This document shows positions 1 to 8,239 of a stretch of DNA of 37,590 nucleotides, piece after piece. The position numbers and the translations under genes are program-made. The notes beneath the pieces were generated by a model that saw only the letters and a list, made by a program, of their open reading frames with translations, searched no databases and was not told the origin of the DNA. Within the stretch, counting starts at the first letter, position 1; every line of letters begins with the position of its first letter. Source of the stretch: an uncultured Dorea sp. (GTDB lineage Bacteria; Bacillota; Clostridia; Lachnospirales; Lachnospiraceae); the NCBI GenBank assembly GCA_948602995.1, contig CAPEBR010000007.1:80875-118464 (forward strand). Reading direction: 5' to 3'.

Positions 1-304
1 CGCAGCTGCATGCATATGTCTTAATTCCCTCTTCCGTACAGGTCGGCTCTTTCGTTGCTGTCACTTCGTACTCGTGTTCATGCTCCGGCTTTCCCGTTGC
101 GGGGATGATCTGCTGCTCTTTTAGCACCTTTCCACATACGCTGCAGTGGCTCCCTTCGGTTTTTCCTTCCTCGGTTTCTGTTGGTTCCACTGCCGGATCT
201 ATTACCTCCTGATGACCCCGCGCTTTTATCTTCTCTGTATATTCCTCACCGCAGCTGCATGCATATGTCTTAATTCCCTCTTCCGTACAGGTCGGCTCTT
301 TCGT
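1..304 (-). repeat. Direct repeat, 249-base period, inside the surface protein gene
   Basis: Bases 1-55 are identical to bases 250-304, and the segments between them encode one 83-residue repeat unit. More copies probably continue beyond the left edge. Identity over 55 bases inside an otherwise diverged unit points to recent duplication or gene conversion. Confidence 0.85.
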
Positions 305-2089
305 CACCTTGCCCTCGTATGTGTGCCTGTGATCCGGATCTTCCGGTATACCGGTATCCTCGTTATAGAAAATCACGCGGCTTTCTGCTTTCACCACATC
401 TTTTAATGCCTTCACATCTGCCACTGTCACCAGATCCCCCTCAAATGGCTCAGCAAGAAACAAAAAGGTAAAGTCACCTGGTACCGCCTGTGCATATGCC
501 TGAAGATAATATCTGCCCGGATTCTCTTCGAACGCCATAAGATAAACATCCTGGAACCAGTCTGTCTTATCCATGACTTCCTCAGAATCATTCTCCCAGT
601 AATCTGTCCGGATCCGTACTACGTAATCCGCCTCGTAAAACCAAAGTGAGTCTATCACATCATTATCACTATAGGGATGCCCATTCTCATCGTACCATAT
701 AACTTCAAAGTATGCGTTTTCATCGGGAATAGAGCCATCCCCTTTGTCTGCAATTTTTCTCAGGTCAATACTCTTTGGTGCACTGCGAAGCTCTATACGT
801 CCAACCTTCTGCAAATCTGCCGCCGCTCCCTCAACAGTCCATCCGCTTACGTCATATTTCAGCTTATATCCACGATCTATATAAGACTGCTCCAGCACAA
901 AGCCTGATTCTGTGGCATTTGCAGCATCAGCAATAATATACGTCTTATCTGGCAGAAGTGTTCCCGGAAACATCCGGCTGGATGTCTGGAACTGCGTTGT
1001 TCCGGTAACAGTTCCATGAATAATCAATGTCCCCTCCGGGTTAAGCACAAGTATTCCCCGTTTTTCGCCCTCATTACTTACACCTGTAAAATCGCCGGTT
1101 ATCTCCGCGGCATCCCTCAGGGCGTTAAAATCCAGGCAGGCGCCGTTCTGAAGCGTAACATTGTTCAGACTTCCTGTTTCAGGAGAAAGGTATGCTTCAT
1201 CACTGAGGACAATATTTCCTACTGTATCTGCTACTGCGTTTTCCATGGTGGCGCGGCTTAATGTCAGAGTCGTGTTTTCATTTCCGTAAAACTCCTTTGC
1301 CTTCGCAAGATCCTGATAAGTACCGTCCTTACCTGTTATATTGATTTCCGCCCGGCTATTGCAGTCTGTATGAATCCCTTCCCGGACAACGGTATCTGCA
1401 TCCAGGTTCAATACAGCACTGCCTTTGTATGCTGTATTATTGTCGCTTCCACCTTCATGTCCCATGTAAATTCCCTTGAACATAGTTTTACTATTAGAGT
1501 TCTTCACTGTCAGGGAAGCATGTTCCCCAACAGCAGTTCCGGTATAGCCACCCGCATACACAGTAGGAAGCAGCTCTTTTTCCGAGCCTAGAAGTCCTCC
1601 CGGGTCTGAACCTGCTCCTTCAAGGTATGTATTTACATTGTCAAGCGTAAGACTATGTCCTGCAAGGAAAATTTCCCGGTGGGGGACGCTTCCCAGCGCA
1701 TCACTTGATTCAAAAACCAGCTTAATATCCTGAAAAACGACTCCGTCACCCTCCATCTGAATGGGACATCTTGAACACAATTCTACATTTTCTGTACCCC
1801 TGATTAACGTATTAGCCGGGATTATTACGGGCTTCATTCTGCCTGATTCCTCTGCCTGATTTCCGAACGTGATATTCCCGCCAATCGTGATCGGACTTTT
1901 CTTCTGACTCAGGGCGCTCATAAACTCTTGCGCCGTAGTAACCGTAATCCCTTCTTCTCCAGACAATCCCACCGTTTCTGTCTGTTTCCCGCTTTCCTGC
2001 GTCTCTGCCAGCGCCGGTATCTGCATTCCACTCAGTAGTACTGCAGCGGCTGTAATGACACACAGACTTCTCTTCATCTTTCCTTTCAT
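1..2089 (-). CDS. Secreted repeat surface protein, N-terminal 696 codons (partial)
   Basis: The reading frame is open from the ATG to the left edge, so the C-terminus and any cell-wall anchor lie outside the window. An AAGGAGGAG ribosome site lies 3 to 4 bases before the start. Residues 1-28 form a signal peptide (KMKR, hydrophobic core, cleavage after PALA). Residues of roughly 40-430 have short alternating hydrophobic segments (SLTVKNSNSK, AVLNLDAD, TLTLSHATM) like the passenger part of a right-handed beta helix. A beta-rich segment follows. The last 100 residues begin a repeat with period 83 residues containing EPTCTEEGIKTYACSCGEE and SHCSVCGK, so it has paired CxC/CxxC knuckles that could bind zinc or form disulfides. 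The function is unknown; an adhesin or matrix protein is a guess. A pectate-lyase-fold enzyme is possible but no catalytic residues were recognised. Confidence 0.8.
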   Translation of the reverse strand, partial: MKGKMKRSLCVITAAAVLLSGMQIPALAETQESGKQTETVGLSGEEGITVTTAQEFMSALSQKKSPITIGGNITFGNQAEESGRMKPVIIPANTLIRGTENVELCSRCPIQMEGDGVVFQDIKLVFESSDALGSVPHREIFLAGHSLTLDNVNTYLEGAGSDPGGLLGSEKELLPTVYAGGYTGTAVGEHASLTVKNSNSKTMFKGIYMGHEGGSDNNTAYKGSAVLNLDADTVVREGIHTDCNSRAEINITGKDGTYQDLAKAKEFYGNENTTLTLSRATMENAVADTVGNIVLSDEAYLSPETGSLNNVTLQNGACLDFNALRDAAEITGDFTGVSNEGEKRGILVLNPEGTLIIHGTVTGTTQFQTSSRMFPGTLLPDKTYIIADAANATESGFVLEQSYIDRGYKLKYDVSGWTVEGAAADLQKVGRIELRSAPKSIDLRKIADKGDGSIPDENAYFEVIWYDENGHPYSDNDVIDSLWFYEADYVVRIRTDYWENDSEEVMDKTDWFQDVYLMAFEENPGRYYLQAYAQAVPGDFTFLFLAEPFEGDLVTVADVKALKDVVKAESRVIFYNEDTGIPEDPDHRHTYEGKVTKEPTCTEEGIKTYACSCGEEYTEKIKARGHQEVIDPAVEPTETEEGKTEGSHCSVCGKVLKEQQIIPATGKPEHEHEYEVTATKEPTCTEEGIKTYACSC

Positions 2090-2492
2090 GTTCTCCTCCT
2101 TAATGACATATCACCAAAATTTCAGTTATACTCCTGGCAGATGAAATATGCCGTGAGTATGACGCCAGCCGCACAGCGACATAACTCCTCATGTGGCTGT
2201 GTGCATTCCATTATACTAGCGGCAGATTTATCTGGCGCTCAGTATATCCAGGTTTTTTGCTCCGTGCAGAGCTATACTGGCTATTGAATTTGATTATAAC
2301 AAACAATTAAGGAAAAATCCACATTTTTCCGCCTGTACGGCTCCAATCTGATTTACCAATTTGTTACAATTAATTGCAATGAAATTGGCAAGCCGGATTA
2401 GCAGCCTGCCATTAATGAGAAAACGGAACTTTTTAGCAGATACAGGGAGTACAAAAGCATCATAACAGCGCGGATCTGACAGAAAGCACTTT
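2090..2492. other. Intergenic leader region of the surface protein
   Basis: The 400-base gap between the ABC-F stop and the surface protein start holds no convincing gene. On the minus strand a TATAAT hexamer lies at 2210-2215 without a good -35 box. Downstream of it an imperfect hairpin (ACAGCcACAT paired with ATGTcGCTGT, one C-C mismatch) lies around 2173-2198. An 18-codon mini-ORF from 2182 to 2126 starts in the right arm of the hairpin but has its Shine-Dalgarno only 2 bases before the ATG, so it is not called. No intrinsic terminator was seen after the ABC-F gene. Confidence 0.4.
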
Positions 2493-4040
2493 TCAAACAC
2501 GCTCCAGGTCTACGATTTTTGTAGCCGCCTTTATCAGAAATTCTTCATCGTGCTCCACGAAGATCATGGTGGGCCTGTACGTAAGAAGAAGCTTTTCAAT
2601 CTGTATCCTGGACAGGACGTCTATATAGTTGAGGGGTTCGTCCCATATATACAGATGCGCCTGTTCACACAAGCTTTTTGCCAGCAGAACCTTCTTTTTC
2701 TGCCCGGCACTATACTCTTCCATGTTCTTATCAAACTGTGTCCTCTCCATCCCCATTTTACGGAGAATGGTTTTAAACAGGCTTTCCTGAATCCCGCATT
2801 CTGCGGCAAGATCATCAAGTCTTCCCTTAATGCCTGAGGTATCCTGGGGAACATAGGATATCCTCATACCAGAGCCTATATGGCAGAGTCCCTGGTACTG
2901 GATGTCTTCTCCTGACAGCAGCTTCAGTATGCTTGATTTGCCGCTTCCGTTTCTTCCCTTCAGGCACACCCTGTCTCCCTGACAGATTTCAAATCCCACC
3001 CCTCTTACTATCTCCACGGAACCGGGGGTTCCTGAATGTCCCGGATCTTCGCCCCTGGGCAGGTCTCTTCCTTCTGCCGGAGGATAATAGATACTCAGAT
3101 CTCGAATCTCTGCAAGCCGCCCAAAATGATATACTGCAGGCGAAAGCTTAAGCTCCTCCGTGTCGTCAATATTTTTAAGAAGCCCGGCCTTTTCTTTTGC
3201 TGCCTCAGTCTTCCGCCTTTCAATTACCTTTGCACGCTTCATCATCTTTGCGGATTTATGGCCGATATGCCCCCTGTCCGGCCTAAGTCCAGCGATCCGC
3301 TGTCCCTTTTTACTCTTTTCTACCTTGTCCGACCACCCGGAGGCCTGTCTTGCCGACTGCTCCAGACGCCTGACCTCTGATCTCAGTTTTTCATTCTGAA
3401 GCATCTCCCGTCTGTCTTCTGCCTCCTTTCCGGCATACCATGTGCTGAAATTTCCTTTCTGCACATCAATATTCCTTTTATTAATGGACAAGACGTGATT
3501 AATACAGGAATCCAGGAAATGCCTGTCATGGGATACGAGAATAAATCCTTTCTTCCGGTTCAGGTATTTTGCTACGATCCGCCTCCCCTCCACGTCCAGG
3601 TGATTTGTGGGCTCGTCAATCAGAAGAAACCTGTTATCCCCGGTAAATAATGCTGCCAGCAGCACCTTTGTCCGCTCTCCGAAGCTTAATGTGGAAAATG
3701 GACGGTATAAAATCTCTGCATCTACGCCCAGCAGATTCAATTCGCGGAAAATCCGCCACTCCTCACTGTCAGATGTGAGTTCCTCTATAATCTCACTGGT
3801 CATCCTGTCCTGCCTGGAAACCTCATACGGAAAATACTCAAAGTCCACATTAGAAATTATCCTTCCCTGAAATGGATACTGACCGCAAAGCAGTTTCAGA
3901 AAGGTCGTCTTTCCTCTTCCATTTCTTCCAATAAACCCAAGCTTCCAGTCCGTATCAATTTGAAATGACACATGGGAAAATACTTCATCATAGCTGCCCT
4001 CCCAGGCAAAACTTAAATCAACAACATCAATCAATGACAT
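2493..4040 (-). CDS. ABC-F ribosome protection ATPase, Lsa/CplR-like
   Basis: A 515-residue soluble protein with two ABC ATPase domains and no membrane segments, as in ABC-F proteins that displace drugs from the ribosome. Residues in order: Walker A GRNGRGKT (38-45), signature LSFGERT (118-124), Walker B IDEPTNHLD (141-149), a charged interdomain linker (about 205-290) with ASGWSDKVEKSKK, second Walker A GRNGSGKS (362-369), signature YSAGQ (443-447) and WDEPLNYID (466-474). The DTDWKLGFIGRNGRGKTT opening and this linker resemble Lsa and clostridial CplR, which give lincosamide, pleuromutilin and streptogramin A resistance. That spectrum is inference here. An ATG six bases upstream abuts the AGGAGG site, whereas this ATG has a 7-base spacer, so this start is preferred. 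Expression is probably controlled by the upstream attenuator. Confidence 0.9.
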   Translation of the reverse strand: MSLIDVVDLSFAWEGSYDEVFSHVSFQIDTDWKLGFIGRNGRGKTTFLKLLCGQYPFQGRIISNVDFEYFPYEVSRQDRMTSEIIEELTSDSEEWRIFRELNLLGVDAEILYRPFSTLSFGERTKVLLAALFTGDNRFLLIDEPTNHLDVEGRRIVAKYLNRKKGFILVSHDRHFLDSCINHVLSINKRNIDVQKGNFSTWYAGKEAEDRREMLQNEKLRSEVRRLEQSARQASGWSDKVEKSKKGQRIAGLRPDRGHIGHKSAKMMKRAKVIERRKTEAAKEKAGLLKNIDDTEELKLSPAVYHFGRLAEIRDLSIYYPPAEGRDLPRGEDPGHSGTPGSVEIVRGVGFEICQGDRVCLKGRNGSGKSSILKLLSGEDIQYQGLCHIGSGMRISYVPQDTSGIKGRLDDLAAECGIQESLFKTILRKMGMERTQFDKNMEEYSAGQKKKVLLAKSLCEQAHLYIWDEPLNYIDVLSRIQIEKLLLTYRPTMIFVEHDEEFLIKAATKIVDLERV

Positions 4041-4107
4041 ATGCATCCCTCCTCATAAGCAGGAGCCCGAACTGGCTCCCACATTTGCGCAGCCTGGCGG
4101 CACGCGC

Positions 4108-4141
4108 AAAAAACCGCAGGAAAAGTCCTCTCCCTGCGGTT
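4108..4141 (-). terminator. Attenuator terminator in the ABC-F leader
   Basis: On the minus strand AACCGCAGG pairs with CCTGCGGTT, and the stem is followed by a run of six T. It lies about 70 bases before the ABC-F start and after a short leader peptide, so it would stop transcription before the gene. Alternative partners for the 3' arm exist upstream: CCGCAG at the foot of the 4218-4241 hairpin, and GCAGGAA around 4178-4184. Either could form an antiterminator when a ribosome stalls. Confidence 0.7.
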
Positions 4142-4217
4142 CACATGCCAGATCTATACACTGAAAACGGATGAAAGACTTCCTGCTGTCAGCACAGCAA
4201 AACAAACAGCCCACGCT

Positions 4218-4241
4218 GCAGCATATATGAATATATGCTGC
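4218..4241 (-). promoter_or_regulatory. Leader hairpin upstream of the attenuator
   Basis: GCAGCATATA and TATATGCTGC form a perfect 10-base-pair stem with a TTCA loop, between the leader peptide and the terminator. The adjoining CCGCAG can instead pair with the terminator's CTGCGG, as expected of a switching element. Confidence 0.55.
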
Positions 4242-4278
4242 GGAGGCTTTCATGTCTGCTATGCAGTTACGTTCGTAA

Positions 4279-4299
4279 TTAGCAAGAAGTATTCTTCAT
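4279..4299 (-). CDS. Putative leader peptide MKNTSC of the ABC-F gene
   Basis: A six-codon ORF (ATG ... TGC TAA) preceded by AAGGGAG with an 8-base spacer. It lies between the putative promoter and the hairpin/terminator, as leader peptides do ahead of antibiotic-inducible ABC-F and erm genes. It is too short for homology, and the call rests only on its position and ribosome site. Confidence 0.45.
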   Translation of the reverse strand: MKNTSC

Positions 4300-4325
4300 C
4301 CTTTCATCTCCCTTTTCAATTCAAG

Positions 4326-4354
4326 TTTACAACATCATATAATACAAGTGTCAA
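4326..4354 (-). promoter_or_regulatory. Possible promoter of the ABC-F leader
   Basis: A perfect TTGACA (4349-4354) is followed after 17 bases by TGTAAA, a weak -10 box. TATTAT and TATGAT lie closer and at poor spacing. The position upstream of the leader peptide is right. Confidence 0.35.
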
Positions 4355-4426
4355 AGGTATTTTAACACTTCTCATTTAGAATATCATAGATGCTTCTTTT
4401 CTGCAAGCAAAAAATGCGTTACTATG

Positions 4427-4472
4427 GTTACTGTTCACACATGACGTTACTGTGAACGGAGTGAACAGTAAC
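4427..4472. repeat. REP-like inverted repeat (GTTACTGTTCAC / GTGAACAGTAAC)
   Basis: Two perfect 12-base arms are separated by 22 bases that contain another half copy (GTTACTGTGAAC), so an inner hairpin CGTTACTGT/ACAGTAACG can also form. It lies between the divergent ABC-F leader and channel promoter, directly before the -35 box of the latter. It could be an operator or a dispersed intergenic palindrome. The flanking CGTTACTATG recurs in the hairpin at 6902-6939. Confidence 0.6.
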
Positions 4473-4475
4473 GTG

Positions 4476-4504
4476 TTGATTTACTATTATTATTTTGATA
4501 TACT
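4476..4504 (+). promoter_or_regulatory. Promoter of the channel gene
   Basis: TTGATT, a 17-base spacer and TATACT fit a sigma-A promoter well. It lies 38 bases before the start codon and immediately after an inverted repeat. Confidence 0.65.
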
Positions 4505-4542
4505 CAGAAAGAAAAATAATGTGAAACACGGGGAACGATTTT

Positions 4543-6120
4543 ATGAAGAGAAGAAGCAAAATCTATCTGTATATGACAGTAGGCTTAATACTTATTTATA
4601 TCGGACTGGTAGCGCTTTTGTATCTTTCCGAATATACTGACAGCAATGCTACCATCCGGACCCTGGGCGACGCATTCTGGTACTCACTTGTCACACTGAC
4701 CACTGTGGGCTATGGCGACCTGACACCCGTAACACCTCTCGGACATGCAGTAGGAATTATTTTTCTTTTATTGTCAGCTGGTATTATCATGACCTTATTC
4801 GGCGCCGTTATATCTTTTGTGACCAGCGAAGGGCTTCCTTATATTATGCTTGGCTTTCAGCGTAAGAAAAACTGGTATTACTTTGCAGACTACGGCCCGG
4901 AAGCCAATACGCTGGCTGCAAATATCTATAAGGAAGATCCGGATGCCGTGATCATTTATGGAGAGAAAAAGGAGGAGCAGATGGAACTCCCCGACTACCC
5001 CTGCCTGTTCCTCAGCATCTCCCCGGCGCGGATTGTAGCGTGTAAGAAAAACAAGGGTACAAGATGCAAAATATTTCTTATGAAGGAAAATGATATCGGT
5101 GTAAACAGCCGGGCCGTTGACCTGCATAAATTACCGGTAGATGTCTATGCAAGAACCACGAACGGGCAGGATCACCTCTCCGGAAATATTAACTTTTTCC
5201 ACAGCTATGACTGCTGCGCCAGGCAGTACTGGCGTTCCAGGCCGCTGTGCAGCCACGAAAACACAATTGTAATCTTAGGATTCGGACATTACGGACGCTG
5301 CATTTTGGAACGGGCAATACTTACGAATATCATTTCTGTAAACCAGCATGTTGCCTATCACATTTTTGGTAATGCAAAAGCATTCCTCGCCATGCACACA
5401 CATCTGTCCGAGATGTTTTCAGTGGGAGAAGAATCCGAGACAACAGATTCCCTGATCTTTCACGATGAATTCTGGGAGGCAGACCATACCATTCTCAGCC
5501 GGGCAGACCGCATTATCATCTGCACGGATGACGAACCGGAAGGCTGGAACATCTTCTGGCGGCTACATAAATACTATAAGCTGAGCGGACATATTGACCT
5601 CCACAGCAACCGGAAGGCGCCCGGCGTGTCCTATTTCGGAACAAATGAAGAGATCTACACCCCCAATCAGATTATGCGGACTTCACTGAACAGAGCTGCC
5701 ATTACGATCAATGATCTCTTCCGCAAATCAGTCTCATACCCTACTCTTAGCTGGGAAGAGCTGGATGATTTCCACCGGGAATCAAAGATAGCCGCAGCGG
5801 ATCACATTCTGATGAAAATCCGCATTCTTTTAAAGGATGAATCAATTACAGATTTTGATTCCTGCACAATTGAAAAAGCATACAAGGAATATTGCCGGAC
5901 AAAAGAAGCAGAATATATACGGGATATGTACCGCAGACTTGACCATATGAGATGGCTCCGCTTTTATACCTTCTACAACTGGAGCTGCGGACCCGTAAGG
6001 AATGACGCCGCAAGACAGCATCCTATGCTGTGTCCCTATAACAGGCTGACACCGGAACAGAAAAAAGAACGGGACGCCTCATGGGAGCTCCTGGGTCAAT
6101 TGGGGACGGGGCATTTTTAA
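4543..6120 (+). CDS. Two-TM potassium channel with large cytosolic regulatory region
   Basis: A 525-residue inner-membrane protein. TM1 spans about 8-28, the selectivity filter TVGYGD is at 54-59, and TM2 spans about 66-92, so it should form a K+-selective pore as a tetramer. The cytosolic part has a Rossmann-like GFGHYG nucleotide-binding loop at 246-251, as in RCK/TrkA-N domains, and a C-terminal segment around 465-495 (RRLDHMRWLRFYTFYNW) resembling the RyR-type domain found beside bacterial RCK domains. The RyR assignment is tentative. The ribosome site is weak (GGGGAA). The last codons and stop lie inside a perfect palindrome, so the C-terminus LGTGHF is encoded by a dispersed element and may not be native. 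Confidence 0.85.
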   Translation: MKRRSKIYLYMTVGLILIYIGLVALLYLSEYTDSNATIRTLGDAFWYSLVTLTTVGYGDLTPVTPLGHAVGIIFLLLSAGIIMTLFGAVISFVTSEGLPYIMLGFQRKKNWYYFADYGPEANTLAANIYKEDPDAVIIYGEKKEEQMELPDYPCLFLSISPARIVACKKNKGTRCKIFLMKENDIGVNSRAVDLHKLPVDVYARTTNGQDHLSGNINFFHSYDCCARQYWRSRPLCSHENTIVILGFGHYGRCILERAILTNIISVNQHVAYHIFGNAKAFLAMHTHLSEMFSVGEESETTDSLIFHDEFWEADHTILSRADRIIICTDDEPEGWNIFWRLHKYYKLSGHIDLHSNRKAPGVSYFGTNEEIYTPNQIMRTSLNRAAITINDLFRKSVSYPTLSWEELDDFHRESKIAAADHILMKIRILLKDESITDFDSCTIEKAYKEYCRTKEAEYIRDMYRRLDHMRWLRFYTFYNWSCGPVRNDAARQHPMLCPYNRLTPEQKKERDASWELLGQLGTGHF

Positions 6121-6142
6121 AAATGCCCCGTCCCCAATTGAC
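6095..6142. repeat. Perfect 48-base palindrome, GGGGACGGGGCATTTTT family, copy A
   Basis: Two exact 24-base arms (GTCAATTGGGGACGGGG onward) meet at TTTTT/AAAAA. The palindrome supplies the TAA stop and last six residues of the channel gene and abuts the TAG stop of the convergent upp gene. The T-run is in the middle and not after the stem, so this is not a textbook intrinsic terminator. A REP-like 3' mRNA barrier or a terminator acting in both directions is likely. Confidence 0.9.
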
Positions 6143-6771
6143 TACCGGGTTCCAAAGATACGGTCTCCGGCATCCCCAAGTCCTGGAACAATATATTTGT
6201 GCTCATTCAGATGGTCATCCAGTGCGCCGATATATAGTGCCACGTCAGGGTGTTCGTTTTTCATCCGTTCTACCCCTTCGGGTGCGGCTATGATGCACAA
6301 AAACCGGATATTCTTTACTCCTTTGTCTTTCAGCATCTGAATTGCCGCCACACTGGAGCCGCCGGTTGCGAGCATGGGATCTACTACGAATACTTCTCTT
6401 TCGCTGCAGTCTGCCGGCAGCTTGCAGTAGTATTCTACTGGTTGGAATGTGTCTGGATCCCGGTATAATCCTATATGCCCGACCTTTGCCGCCGGTATCA
6501 TTCTGAGGATTCCGTCCACCATCCCCAGACCTGCCCTTAAGATCGGCACTACTGCCATCTTCTTGCCGCTTAGTTCCTTTCCTGTCATCTCACAGATTGG
6601 TGTCTTAATCGTCACATCCTGCAGTTTTAAATCCCGCGATGCTTCATAACACATGAGTGACGCAATCTCACTTACGATTTCGCGAAATTCCTTTGAACCA
6701 ACTTCTTCTCTGCGGATATAATTGATCTTGTGCTGAATCAGCGGGTGATCCATGATTTGTATCTTTGACAT
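6142..6771 (-). CDS. upp: Uracil phosphoribosyltransferase
   Basis: A 209-residue cytosolic enzyme converting uracil and PRPP to UMP and pyrophosphate in pyrimidine salvage. Length and sequence match the family throughout: the PRPP-binding loop VVDPMLATGGS at 129-139, the PILRAGLGM segment at 76-84, and the C-terminal YIVPGLGDAGDR uracil-binding region. AGGAGG precedes the ATG with a 10-base spacer. It is monocistronic, with its own promoter and a palindrome immediately behind its stop. Nothing unusual was seen. Confidence 0.97.
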   Translation of the reverse strand: MSKIQIMDHPLIQHKINYIRREEVGSKEFREIVSEIASLMCYEASRDLKLQDVTIKTPICEMTGKELSGKKMAVVPILRAGLGMVDGILRMIPAAKVGHIGLYRDPDTFQPVEYYCKLPADCSEREVFVVDPMLATGGSSVAAIQMLKDKGVKNIRFLCIIAAPEGVERMKNEHPDVALYIGALDDHLNEHKYIVPGLGDAGDRIFGTR

Positions 6772-6847
6772 CTCTTCTCTGCCTCCTTCTCCCTGTTTCC
6801 AGGCGTCTCTTTTTGACTGCGCAAGTTAGTGTGAATTATACTAATAC

Positions 6848-6876
6848 ATCATACTATAATCCTTTCACCAAGACAA
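6848..6876 (-). promoter_or_regulatory. Promoter of upp
   Basis: On the minus strand TTGTCT, a 17-base spacer and TATGAT. Transcripts would carry a leader of about 70 bases. A sequence TTAGTGTGAATTATA (6826-6840), resembling the end of the inverted-repeat element at 8814-8974, lies in this leader. Confidence 0.6.
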
Positions 6877-6901
6877 CCGATACTTATTATGATGTGGCTT
6901 T

Positions 6902-6939
6902 CGTTACTATGAGCGGCCTCCTGGGCCGTGAATAGTAAC
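6902..6939. repeat. REP-like hairpin between upp and the CapA-like gene
   Basis: GTTACTAT pairs with ATAGTAAC, and an inner CGGCC/GGCCG stem extends it. It shares CGTTACTATG with the inverted repeat region near 4419, so both look like members of one intergenic palindrome family. It lies between two divergent promoters. Confidence 0.55.
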
Positions 6940-6978
6940 AATGGCTGTTTTGAACAGGAAACTGTTACAGGTATTTGA

Positions 6979-7007
6979 TTGTGAAATAGCCCGGAATGGG
7001 ATATAAT
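6979..7007 (+). promoter_or_regulatory. Promoter of the CapA-like gene
   Basis: TTGTGA, a 17-base spacer and a consensus TATAAT. The start codon follows 121 bases later. The 5' leader between them shows no structure I recognise. Confidence 0.6.
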
Positions 7008-7128
7008 ATAGTAAATCAGATGGAATGCACAGCTCCGTGAATCGTGCCGGATTAGTGTGGCAGGAAATAATCTTCCGGTCTTTTTAGATTCGAAGAGCGA
7101 ATGAGTAAGAAAAAGGAGGAAATATACT

Positions 7129-8238
7129 ATGTCAGCTAAAAATTTTAAAAAAGTACATCCTATGGAAAACCCACATGCCCGTCCTGAGAAAACCAGCCAT
7201 TTTACGGCACGTATCTTGTTCTCTCTGCTCCTGCTGCTTTTGTGCCTTCTTATTACTGGGTATACCGGAGAAACAGCGCAGGCGGCAGGCAAAAGCAGCA
7301 GGGGCAAAACGGTTAAAATTACCATCAGCGCCGCCGGTGACTGTACATTAGGTGTCGATACAAGATATAACAATTCATTCAATGACTGTTATAAGGCAAA
7401 AGGTTCCACATATTTTCTTAAAAAGGTAAGGCCTGTTTTTTCAAAGGATGACATTACTGTCACAAACCTGGAAGGACCGCTCACCAGTTCCTGGCAGCGC
7501 GTCCCGGCTCAGTTTACCTTTAAAGGGCCTGAACGTCATGCTTCCATTCTGACAAAAGGCTCTGTCGAAGTTGTAAATATTGCCAATAACCATACTATGG
7601 ATTACGGAAAATCAGGTTTTGAGGATACAAAAAAGACTTTGAAAAAGAATAAGATCAGCTATTATGGCTATGATGCCATTGCCTACAAAAAAGTGAAGGG
7701 CGTCAAGGTTGCCTTCCTTGGTTTCAATCAGCTGAACGGTGTGACGCAAAAGCAGGTGAAGGACAGCATTAACAAGGCGAAAAAAGCGAAAGCGAAAATT
7801 ATTATTGTAAGCTTTCACTGGGGAGTGGAAAGAACCTATGAACCCACCTCCCTTCAGACGTCCATGGGACGTTACGCAATCCAGTGCGGCGCCTCTCTCG
7901 TGCTCGGTCATCATCCCCATGTCCTCCAGGGTATTGAAAAATACAAGGGCAGGTATATTGTATATAGCCTTGGCAACTTCTGTTACGGCGGTCATACGAA
8001 TCCGGCTGATAAAGATACCATGATCTTTCAGCAGACATTTTGTATCAAAAATGGAAAGCTGAAAAAAGATGACAGCAGGGCAAAGGTTATTCCCTGTTCG
8101 ATTTCGTCAAGCAGTCAGTATAATAATTTTCAGCCTACTGTTTTATCAGGCGGGAGGAAGCGCACGCTTATTAATAAAATAAACCGGATCAGTAAGGGAA
8201 AGCATGTTACGGTCAAGTCAAATGGACAGATAAAATAG
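7129..8238 (+). CDS. CapA-family (poly-gamma-glutamate synthesis-like) exported protein
   Basis: A 369-residue protein with a single N-terminal membrane segment or uncleaved signal (about 27-46) and an extracytoplasmic metallophosphatase-like domain. Family motifs are present in order: AAGDCTLG (68-75), NLEGPLT (113-119), NIANNHTMDYG (150-160), FHWGVE (229-234), LGHHPHVLQG (259-268) and YSLGNF. CapA/PgsA proteins take part in poly-gamma-glutamate export. No capB/capC partner is nearby, so a lone CapA-like role in envelope metabolism is all that can be said. AGGAGG lies 8 bases before the ATG. A palindrome begins one base after the stop codon. Confidence 0.88.
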   Translation: MSAKNFKKVHPMENPHARPEKTSHFTARILFSLLLLLLCLLITGYTGETAQAAGKSSRGKTVKITISAAGDCTLGVDTRYNNSFNDCYKAKGSTYFLKKVRPVFSKDDITVTNLEGPLTSSWQRVPAQFTFKGPERHASILTKGSVEVVNIANNHTMDYGKSGFEDTKKTLKKNKISYYGYDAIAYKKVKGVKVAFLGFNQLNGVTQKQVKDSINKAKKAKAKIIIVSFHWGVERTYEPTSLQTSMGRYAIQCGASLVLGHHPHVLQGIEKYKGRYIVYSLGNFCYGGHTNPADKDTMIFQQTFCIKNGKLKKDDSRAKVIPCSISSSSQYNNFQPTVLSGGRKRTLINKINRISKGKHVTVKSNGQIK

Positions 8239-8239
8239 A

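Noticed and set aside
2294..2500. 68-codon ORF overlapping the ABC-F 3' end
   Set aside because: Starts within the ABC-F coding end, has no ribosome site and no recognisable motif.
4053..4253. 66-codon Cys-rich ORF spanning the ABC-F attenuator
   Set aside because: No ribosome site before its ATG; it covers the hairpins and terminator of the leader and ends inside the ABC-F ribosome site. The composition reflects the structured RNA.
6095..6142. Palindrome copy A as a classical rho-independent terminator
   Set aside because: The T-run is at the centre of the palindrome and no T-run follows the stem in either direction, so it is listed as a repeat with possible end-forming function.
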